Part shown: piece after piece, positions 7,094 to 13,549 of the stretch | How positions within the stretch are numbered: position 1 is the first letter of the stretch | How the letters are laid out: each line of letters starts with the position of its first letter | Source of the DNA: a virus | IMG/VR virus record: IMGVR_UViG_3300035670_001169 | Coordinates: 1 to 25,137 of that record | Strand: one strand, 5' to 3' | Length of the DNA: 25,137 bases | The notes under the pieces: generated by a model | The model's input: only the letters and a program-made list of their open reading frames with translations | Told to the model about the DNA's origin: nothing | Database searches by the model: none | Position numbers and translations under genes: made by a program

Positions 7094-7657
7094 TTAGCTT
7101 TTCTTCGGGGTGGCGACAACGGCCTTCTGGCCGATGTACACCCCAAAGAGTTCCGAATCGACGGGCTGCCCCTTCTCGATTCGCTCCTTCACCCAGGCCT
7201 TCAAGGTCTGGGGCTCGACCTTCTCCGTTTGCTCCGGCGTGTAGCCCTTGCTGCGAAGAAGATTGATCATGTCCGTGGCAAGTTCGTCTTCTTTCCGACC
7301 AAACCTGACACTGACCGTGTTCTTGATGATGTCGTCAAAGCCATGGTCCCTGAGCCACTTAAAAGCCTCAGCCTGCCGGGCCTTGCTGATGCTGGCACCG
7401 TAGAAGGGCTTGATGTCGACCATTGACCCGTCTTCCATGACAAACTTTCTCATGCCTGCTTCTGTCATGGCCTCAGGGATGGTTGTCTCAGTCAACAACC
7501 GATAGCTTTCCTGCTTTTCCTTGAGCGACGCTTCAAGCTCCTCGATCTCACGCTCAAGGAGCTTGGCTCGTCGAGCAAGGCCCGCGATCCCTGATACGCT
7601 TTCGTCCTTGACCTTCAGGGCGTCGGCGTCGTTCTCAAACAAACTCGCTAAAGTCAT
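7094..7657 (-). CDS. Conserved phage early protein with N-terminal coiled coil (187 aa)
   Basis: The frame stays open to 7984, but the real start is ATG 7655-7657, directly behind AAAGGAGATTACG, an excellent Shine-Dalgarno; upstream codons overlie the 114-aa gene. Residues about 25-60 (ARRAKLLEREIEELEASLKE) form a charged coiled coil. Then come TIPEAMTEAGMRKFVMEDGS, KPFYGASISKARQAEAFKWL, DIIKNTVSVRFGRKEDELA and LKAWVKERIEKGQ, ending in a basic tail. Proteins of this shape are regularly found beside the SSB-like gene in podovirus genomes, so a role in DNA replication or recombination is likely, but no activity is known to me. It overlaps the upstream gene by 23 nt. Confidence 0.8.
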   Translation of the reverse strand: MTLASLFENDADALKVKDESVSGIAGLARRAKLLEREIEELEASLKEKQESYRLLTETTIPEAMTEAGMRKFVMEDGSMVDIKPFYGASISKARQAEAFKWLRDHGFDDIIKNTVSVRFGRKEDELATDMINLLRSKGYTPEQTEKVEPQTLKAWVKERIEKGQPVDSELFGVYIGQKAVVATPKKS

Positions 7658-7979
7658 CGTAATCTCCTTTCTTGAACAAATCCACCTCGATTGGGATGTA
7701 ACGGCGTTCACGCTTGTCCCATTTGAGGCACTTAAATCTCCCGTGGTTACGGGAGGCAGCAACGGCGCAACAGATGCCGATTGCAGACGGGTCTCCGATG
7801 AGCAACAGGTAGTCGTCATCTGAGAATTTCTCCAGCTTGCGCTGAATCCTGCGGACGGTTGGTACGATTGAAAACGCCACCTGCGCGTTAGGCGGCAAGA
7901 TGGGCTCAATGCGGCCGTAGTCGAGGGCTGGGGCAATGTTATGCGTCGTGGTTTCGGACACGACGTAGACGGTTGGCAC
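7635..7979 (-). CDS. Conserved phage early protein (114 aa), GTG start
   Basis: The open frame reaches 8081, but the start is placed at GTG 7977-7979 because AAAGGAG sits just upstream and the earlier codons read through the divergent promoter region. The protein begins with PTVYVVSETTTHNIAPALDY and contains FSIVPTVRRIQRKLEKFSDD, DYLLLIGDPSAIGICCAVAA and GRFKCLKWDKRERRYIPIEV. The central hydrophobic strand followed by GDPSAIG and an Ala-rich helix suggests a small alpha/beta fold. It resembles a protein often found as the first gene of podovirus replication operons. It is the first minus-strand gene after the promoter at 8009-8038. Function unknown. Confidence 0.75.
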   Translation of the reverse strand: MPTVYVVSETTTHNIAPALDYGRIEPILPPNAQVAFSIVPTVRRIQRKLEKFSDDDYLLLIGDPSAIGICCAVAASRNHGRFKCLKWDKRERRYIPIEVDLFKKGDYDDFSEFV

Positions 7980-8008
7980 TGCAATCTCCTTTCTCAAAGC
8001 GAGGACCC

Positions 8009-8043
8009 AGTGTACACTACGTGAACCAGGGCCTGCAAGCCCT
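8009..8043. promoter_or_regulatory. Divergent promoter/operator region between the replication operon and the SNF2-like helicase
   Basis: The gap from 7980 to 8061 separates divergent genes. On the minus strand TTGCAG (8033-8038) and TACACT (8009-8014) are 18 bp apart, a fair sigma70 promoter. The -10 lies in a perfect 10-bp palindrome, AGTGTACACT (8009-8018), which also supplies a TACACT (8013-8018) on the plus strand, with a weak TTCTCA 16 bp upstream. A small inverted repeat AGGGC-CTGCAA-GCCCT (8028-8043) has the minus-strand -35 as its loop. One regulator binding the palindrome could control both directions. Confidence 0.45.
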
Positions 8044-8061
8044 ATCCAGAAAGAGAGACAA

Positions 8062-9513
8062 ATGGACCAGTTTTTAAGCACCTATCCCTTCAAAAACAAG
8101 CCCTTCTCGCATCAAGCCGCATACCTTGATCGCTTTTGGGATAAGCCCGTTGCGGCGTTGTTTGCAGACATGGGCACAGGCAAAAGCTACATGCTCATCA
8201 ACAACGCAGCCCTGCTGTATGACCAGGGCAAGATCAACGCACTGTTGGTGGTTGCACCCAAGGGTGTGTACCGCAATTGGTACGACATCGAGATCCCAAA
8301 GCACCTGCCAAGCCATGTTGTGTATCGCATGGCGCTTTGGAACTCCTCTCCAAAGAAGGCGGACAAGGAGGCCCTTGATCAGTTGTTCGAGGTTAGTGAA
8401 GACCTGAAGGTGCTGCTGATGAACGTCGAAGCCTTCAGCACAAAAAAGGGAACTGACTTTGCCAAGCGGTTTCTGTTGGGTCACGATGCAATGATGGTGA
8501 TTGACGAGAGCACGACCATCAAGACGCACACTTCAAGCCGCAGCAAAAACACTGAAAAAGTAGGCAAGGGCGCGAGGTATCGAAGGATTGCTACAGGATC
8601 GCCGGTGACCAAGTCCCCATTGGACCTATACCAGCAGTGTGAGTTCCTGTCCCCGCAGTGCCTGAACATGCACAGCTTTTACGGCTTTCAGTCGCGTTAC
8701 GCCGTGGTGGTTGAACGTCAGCTTGCGTCACACTCGTTCAAGCAGGTGGTCGGCTATCGACGGCTCGAAGAGCTCAAGGAAAAGCTGGACCGTTTCAGCT
8801 TTAGGGTGACCAAGGAGGAGTGTCTCGATCTCCCTGAAAAGTGGTACGTAAAGCGGGACGTGGAGCTGACGGAAGAGCAGCTCAAGGCCTACAACGAAAT
8901 GAAGAACTTTGCCCTGGCGCAACTGTCCGGGGGCCTTGTTTCGACGGCCAATGCTCTGACTCAACTGATGAGACTCCACCAGATTGTGTGCGGTCACGTG
9001 AAGATGGATGACGGCACGGTGGTCGAGCTTCCAAGTAAGCGCATCCAGGAGTTGTTGGATGTGATCGAAGAGAATCAAGGCAAGATCATCATCTGGGCCA
9101 CATACCGGAGGGACATCGAAGCGATTCGTCTTGCCCTTCAAAAGGTCTACGGGATGGACTCCGTGGGTACGTACTACGGGGATACGGGAGGCGACGAACG
9201 CCAGCGCGTGGTGACGAATTTTCAGGATCCCAAAAGTCCCCTGCGATTTTTCGTCGCAAACCCTAGTACAGGCGGCTACGGCCTGACCCTGACTGCGGCC
9301 AATACGGTCATCTACTACAGCAACAGCTTTGACTTGGAAAAGCGCATGCAGTCAGAGGACCGTGCGCATCGAATCGGCCAGACGAAGAATGTGACTTACA
9401 TCGATTTGATCGCGCCGAATACGGTGGACGAAAAGATTGTCAAGGCACTGCGCGACAAGATTGACATCGCCACTCAGGTGCTTGGAGAGGACATTCGACA
9501 ATGGCTCATCTGA
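8062..9513 (+). CDS. SNF2-like superfamily 2 helicase/ATPase
   Basis: A 483-aa DNA-dependent ATPase with the SF2/SNF2 motifs in order: a Gln-type motif near PFSHQAAYLDRFW, Walker A DMGTGKS (36-42), LLVVAPKGVYRNW (Ia), VIDEST (II, 148-151 as DEST), IATGSPVTKSPLDLYQQ (III, about 176), KIIIWATYRRDIEAI (IV), NPSTGGYGLTLTAANTVIYY (V) and QSEDRAHRIGQ (VI, 430-440). The RAHRIGQ form of motif VI is typical of the SNF2 group. Phage enzymes of this group are thought to act in replication, recombination or fork remodelling. The start is ATG 8062-8064 with a weak AAGAGAG Shine-Dalgarno. Its end overlaps the nuclease start by 13 nt, so the two form a plus-strand pair and probably work together. Confidence 0.9.
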   Translation: MDQFLSTYPFKNKPFSHQAAYLDRFWDKPVAALFADMGTGKSYMLINNAALLYDQGKINALLVVAPKGVYRNWYDIEIPKHLPSHVVYRMALWNSSPKKADKEALDQLFEVSEDLKVLLMNVEAFSTKKGTDFAKRFLLGHDAMMVIDESTTIKTHTSSRSKNTEKVGKGARYRRIATGSPVTKSPLDLYQQCEFLSPQCLNMHSFYGFQSRYAVVVERQLASHSFKQVVGYRRLEELKEKLDRFSFRVTKEECLDLPEKWYVKRDVELTEEQLKAYNEMKNFALAQLSGGLVSTANALTQLMRLHQIVCGHVKMDDGTVVELPSKRIQELLDVIEENQGKIIIWATYRRDIEAIRLALQKVYGMDSVGTYYGDTGGDERQRVVTNFQDPKSPLRFFVANPSTGGYGLTLTAANTVIYYSNSFDLEKRMQSEDRAHRIGQTKNVTYIDLIAPNTVDEKIVKALRDKIDIATQVLGEDIRQWLI

Positions 9514-10199
9514 TCCGACACAGTCAGGAATTTGACTACCCACACATCACCCGCGAGGACGCGCTCACCGGTCGCGTGTACAAGGTGCCGGGGTTCGCGG
9601 GCGTGCCTTCAGTGACCACGATCCTCGACCGGACCAAGGACAAGGCCAAGCTGCAGGAATGGGCGGATCGCGTCGGCCAAGAGGAAGCGGACCGTATCAA
9701 GCGGGAAGCGGCGTATGTGGGCACTCACATGCATGAAACCATTGAGTGTTTCTTGGCCGCTGATCTGTTGACCGTGGGCCAGGACTGGTTAGCCCTGAAG
9801 GGCCATCAGATGGCCTTTGCGCTGATCAACAACTACTTTAAGTACCTGGACCGGGTTTACGGTTCGGAGGTCGCGCTGCATTACGACGCCCGCTACGCCG
9901 GAACGACCGATTTGGTCGCCGAGTACAGGGGAAAACTTGCGATCGTTGACTTCAAGCAGTCCATGAGGCCGAAACGAAAGCAGTACATCACCGACTACTT
10001 CCACCAACTCGCGGCCTATGCCTGTGCGCATGACCGGATGTTCGGCACGAAGATCGACTTCGGGGTGGTGTTGGTCGCTGTCCAAGACGGCAGCGTCCAG
10101 GAGTTCACTACCACTGGACGGGAGTTTGAGGACTTCCGCGCCCAGTGGTGGGAGAGGGTCAGCCGGGCGGAGGAGGCTGTTGCGCCGCCATCCCGCTGA
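9501..10199 (+). CDS. PD-(D/E)XK nuclease, Cas4/RecB-like exonuclease family
   Basis: This 232-aa protein carries the ordered motifs of the RecB/Cas4/MGME1-type nuclease fold: GTHMHETIECFL (Gly74 to Glu79), AGTTDLV (Asp137), LAIVDFKQS (Asp150, Lys152, the D-x-K core) and FHQLAAYACAHDRMF (Gln169, the QxxxY-like motif). The N-terminal PSVTTILDRT segment is also typical of phage members. No Cys cluster is present, so an Fe-S cluster is unlikely. It probably degrades or trims DNA ends during phage replication or recombination, or breaks down host DNA. It is translated with an overlap from the helicase gene. Its last 41 bp overlap, tail to tail, the end of the 1126-aa virion gene. Confidence 0.85.
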   Translation: MAHLIRHSQEFDYPHITREDALTGRVYKVPGFAGVPSVTTILDRTKDKAKLQEWADRVGQEEADRIKREAAYVGTHMHETIECFLAADLLTVGQDWLALKGHQMAFALINNYFKYLDRVYGSEVALHYDARYAGTTDLVAEYRGKLAIVDFKQSMRPKRKQYITDYFHQLAAYACAHDRMFGTKIDFGVVLVAVQDGSVQEFTTTGREFEDFRAQWWERVSRAEEAVAPPSR

Positions 10200-13100
10200 T
10201 GGTGTCAAACGGGAAGAGCGACTGCAGCATGGCGCGGCTTTGTGAGGGTGCGCCCCCTTGTGGAGCACCTCCGCCTTGCGGCCCCTGGGCCTGAGGTCCT
10301 TGGCCCATGCCGGGAAGTCCACGGGTCATGGGTGCAGGCGGCAGTTGCCGGAAAAGCTGTTGCGCTGAAGACTGCGGTGCAGGCGGGAACAGGGACTCTT
10401 CTTCCGGCTCCGGGCCGAGGGCCGTTAGACCTGAGGTAATGAGGTAGCTGCGGAACTTTTTGGCCAGCTCCAGCGACTCACGTTGCGTGCGGCCACGTTT
10501 GAGCATGTCCGCCAGCATCTGCGGGTTTTGAGAGGCTACTTCAATGATGCGACGCATCTCCAACAACGGAGTTTCATCGAGGACTTGGCGCACGTACTTT
10601 GACCCGGATGAGGCCATGAGCAGTGAATTTGGGTCGATTGCTTTTCCGATTCGCGTTCCAATGAACCGCAAAAACAAGTCCTCTGCTGCGGACGCCCCGG
10701 TCAGGAACTTTTCGAGAGGCACATTGGCCTCGATGCCTTGTTCAATGCGAATCATCGGGTCAAGAATGCGCTTCAGGCCCTTGAGCTCTGTAAGCGTCAG
10801 GAGCCCTTGACTGCGCATGATATTGACGATGGAAGGCTGCCCCCGGGAGACGGGCTCAAACAACAGCTTTTGGTACTCGGTTGGGCTGAAGTTCTTGTCT
10901 CCACCCGCTGTTTTATACAGATACTCATAGACAAGGGACTTCATACCGTCCATCGCCTCTTGGCCGTCTGCCTTAGCCAGCCTGACCAGGTGCGCCATAT
11001 CACGCGTTGGGTGTTTGCTTTTCATGGCGGTTACGACCGCCTCCACCGGGTTTTCTCCCGATGCCAGCACCTTTGCGAACGCGGTTTGATTCCGCAGATC
11101 CTTGTTCAGGGCGCTGTTTTGCATGCGCACGAGCTCTAGGGCGTTCTGCGCTTTAGTGGCGTCTTGTAAAACGCCTACGAGGCCCAGGCGATCCAGAAGC
11201 TCGCGGTTCTCGCTGACAAATTGCGTCAGCGCAGCGGGGTTGACCTCCGTGCGCACGGTCCCCGTCACGGGATCGTTGATTTGACGAAGCGTTTTGGCAG
11301 CAGCTCCGAGCAGGATGGAGCGCTGCGCATTGGTCATCGTCTCAAGGGAGTCATCGGACAACTGGACCAAAGGCGCAAGGCCCTTGGTGATTTCGTTATC
11401 CGGACCAAGCCTCGCCAACGCATCTTCATATGTCCGACGTGGGAAACTGACCGCATCAGTGATGTCGTCCATGCGCTGGGTGTCTTGACGCAGACGCGAG
11501 ACAATCTGTTCCGGCGACATCTTCTCCGCCCCACGCGGGTTGACCGACATGATGTCGTTTGCATAGGTACGAGTGAAGGTGTCGTTGAGTGCCTTGGAAA
11601 AGGAGCGAGCCTCGTCTAAGAGCGGGCTGTCTAACTGCCTCAGATCTTCCAGTATTCCGGCCGCTACTTTGCTGTAAATAGCAGCATCACTAAGCTCACC
11701 CTTGGCCCGCGCTGCACGAGCCAAGTCCAAAAATTCGGATCGGTTGTTCAAAAGATCAACCGCATTCATCGGCCTGGTTCTGGGAAGGTAACGATACGGC
11801 ACGACCCCCGATTCAATACCCTCAGCTGAACGCATCCCGTTCTTGTACTGAAGAAAGTTACTCTTGGTAACTCCCATGCTTTGCATGATGTTGCGCAACG
11901 GCGCGGGCAAAAGGTCAAAATTCGCGTCGCTCTTGGTCTTAACCGCATCCAGGAAATTGGCAGCAGCCGTAGAGGGCCTGATGTCCAGTGGGCTGACGAT
12001 ACCGATCCCAGCCCTCAAGTCTGATTCCAGGTCTTCCAGTTCAAAGAAATCCTGATAGCTCTTACCTTGCTTGACACGGGCGTTTGCCTGTTGATCGGTG
12101 AGCCCCTGTGCCTTCCAATCGTCTATTGTTTTTCCAGCATCAACCCGGATGTCCGGGAACCGTTCAACCAGGGCCTTAGTCCGCTCATATGAGTCCCGCG
12201 TCATCTTCTTTTTCTTGAGCGCCGCTGCGAATACCTCATCAGCCGTCGGCGCAGGATTCTCTCGCATCAGGCGAGAAAGTCCTTGGTTCCAGAACTCACG
12301 CTCGACCATGCGGGCGTTGTCCAAAGCAAGGCCTACTTCTGACCGCACGACATCGCCGATCTCTTGACGCGCTGCAACATTGGCGGACGGGATTTTGCTG
12401 ATTTGATCAGCGGCCCGTGCTTCTGCAGCAAATAGCCTGTTGGCAAGCACCTGATTGAAGATGTCGTCCCGCATCTTCGCCGCCGCCTGAACCGCAGCCG
12501 GATCCCCGGTGCTCTCAAGGCGCTTAACCAGAACACGCATTGCCGTAAACGCCTGTTCCGCCTTGGCCAGGGTCTCCGGTTTGTACCGATCCGATCCGAT
12601 TGCCAAACGAGCCTCAAGGCCGGCAAGCGTCTTGTTGCCTGTCTTTTGCGCGGCCGTCATGTCGGGAACACCCGGCAGGTCTGGTGCCTCAAGCGAACGG
12701 ATTAGCGCAGGGATGTCTTCGTCCGCGCCCTCTAGTATGTCAAGAATCTGATTGACGGCCCGATTCATCTGACGTGACCCAATCGCCTGAGCCACGGCTT
12801 GTCGTTGTCCCTGAAAGTCCGTGACCCATGAGACAGGGTTCAACGCCGAGGTCAAGCTTGGACCGACATTGGTGATCGCATTCTGCAAAATCGTCGCAGG
12901 CAACTGAAAAGACAGGCCGCCCACGATCCCGCCCGCAGCTTGGGCAATCGGATCTCCGGGGTTCAAGCCCTCCCCAACACCGGCCCCGATTCCTGAGCCA
13001 AGGCTCATAATGCCTTCGGCGGTCATGTATGCGCCCGGCGACTTACGGGCGGACTCGCCAATCCTTGAAATAAAGTTGGCAACGCGACCTGCGGTCTGTC

Positions 13101-13539
13101 CGGCCTGCGGCAGCCCAAAAGCCACAGGCGCGGTCATCAGGGAGTCGGCAAAGAACTTGGTCCCCACTCGCAAGGGCGAACCCTCCGGCGGCATCGGCGG
13201 AAGCGTCTTCTTGGCCTGCTCTCCCATGAACCAACCGGTCAAGAGGCCTGCCCCGAGACCTATGGCAGCCCCTGGAGGACCACCAAATGTTGCCCCCGCC
13301 TTAAGTCCTAACAGTCCACCAGTAAGCGGCGCGCCAGTATTAGCCACTGCCTCCAATGCACCCGTCAACATCTCCTGGCCAGCACCGGCCATCGTCCCGC
13401 CCGTGGTCGATGAGCCAAGGACCATGCGTTCAAAAGCCTCTGGGTCGAAAGCCGGAGGCTGATCCGGGGTCACTGGCTCTTGAGCCGGGATATCGGCTCC
13501 GGCCATCGGGTCAAACGGGCTGATGTCGTCTGGATTCAT
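10159..13539 (-). CDS. Very large putative internal virion/DNA-ejection protein (1126 aa)
   Basis: The ATG at 13537-13539 is chosen over the ORF's upstream extension because it follows the preceding stop by 10 nt and has AAGGG upstream. Residues about 1-45 are acidic and Pro-rich (MNPDDISPFDPMAGADIPAQ). About 60-130 holds Gly/Ala-rich hydrophobic helices (KAGATFGGPPGAAIGLGAGL), and another Gly-rich segment follows near 200 (LGSGIGAGVGEGL), both able to enter membranes. The long middle is charged and helical. The last 70 residues are Pro/Gln/Gly-rich and end AAQQPPPPG. I see no lytic transglycosylase motif. Size, composition and position at the end of the virion operon fit an ejected inner-core protein like T7 gp15/gp16 in role, not in sequence. 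Function is inference. Confidence 0.75.
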   Translation of the reverse strand: MNPDDISPFDPMAGADIPAQEPVTPDQPPAFDPEAFERMVLGSSTTGGTMAGAGQEMLTGALEAVANTGAPLTGGLLGLKAGATFGGPPGAAIGLGAGLLTGWFMGEQAKKTLPPMPPEGSPLRVGTKFFADSLMTAPVAFGLPQAGQTAGRVANFISRIGESARKSPGAYMTAEGIMSLGSGIGAGVGEGLNPGDPIAQAAGGIVGGLSFQLPATILQNAITNVGPSLTSALNPVSWVTDFQGQRQAVAQAIGSRQMNRAVNQILDILEGADEDIPALIRSLEAPDLPGVPDMTAAQKTGNKTLAGLEARLAIGSDRYKPETLAKAEQAFTAMRVLVKRLESTGDPAAVQAAAKMRDDIFNQVLANRLFAAEARAADQISKIPSANVAARQEIGDVVRSEVGLALDNARMVEREFWNQGLSRLMRENPAPTADEVFAAALKKKKMTRDSYERTKALVERFPDIRVDAGKTIDDWKAQGLTDQQANARVKQGKSYQDFFELEDLESDLRAGIGIVSPLDIRPSTAAANFLDAVKTKSDANFDLLPAPLRNIMQSMGVTKSNFLQYKNGMRSAEGIESGVVPYRYLPRTRPMNAVDLLNNRSEFLDLARAARAKGELSDAAIYSKVAAGILEDLRQLDSPLLDEARSFSKALNDTFTRTYANDIMSVNPRGAEKMSPEQIVSRLRQDTQRMDDITDAVSFPRRTYEDALARLGPDNEITKGLAPLVQLSDDSLETMTNAQRSILLGAAAKTLRQINDPVTGTVRTEVNPAALTQFVSENRELLDRLGLVGVLQDATKAQNALELVRMQNSALNKDLRNQTAFAKVLASGENPVEAVVTAMKSKHPTRDMAHLVRLAKADGQEAMDGMKSLVYEYLYKTAGGDKNFSPTEYQKLLFEPVSRGQPSIVNIMRSQGLLTLTELKGLKRILDPMIRIEQGIEANVPLEKFLTGASAAEDLFLRFIGTRIGKAIDPNSLLMASSGSKYVRQVLDETPLLEMRRIIEVASQNPQMLADMLKRGRTQRESLELAKKFRSYLITSGLTALGPEPEEESLFPPAPQSSAQQLFRQLPPAPMTRGLPGMGQGPQAQGPQGGGAPQGGAPSQSRAMLQSLFPFDTISGMAAQQPPPPG

Positions 13540-13549
13540 CTCTTTACCC

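Noticed and set aside
7980-8081. N-terminal extension of the 114-aa gene into the divergent gap and across the start of the SNF2-like gene
   Set aside because: The extra residues read through promoter-like DNA and lack a Shine-Dalgarno, while GTG 7979 has AAAGGAG just upstream.
8062-10199. SNF2-like helicase plus nuclease (with AEP primase nearby) as a TOTE-type conflict element or defence island
   Set aside because: The genes sit within an ordinary phage replication region next to PolA and an SSB-like gene, with no methylase, toxin or mobile-element boundary; a replication/recombination role is simpler.
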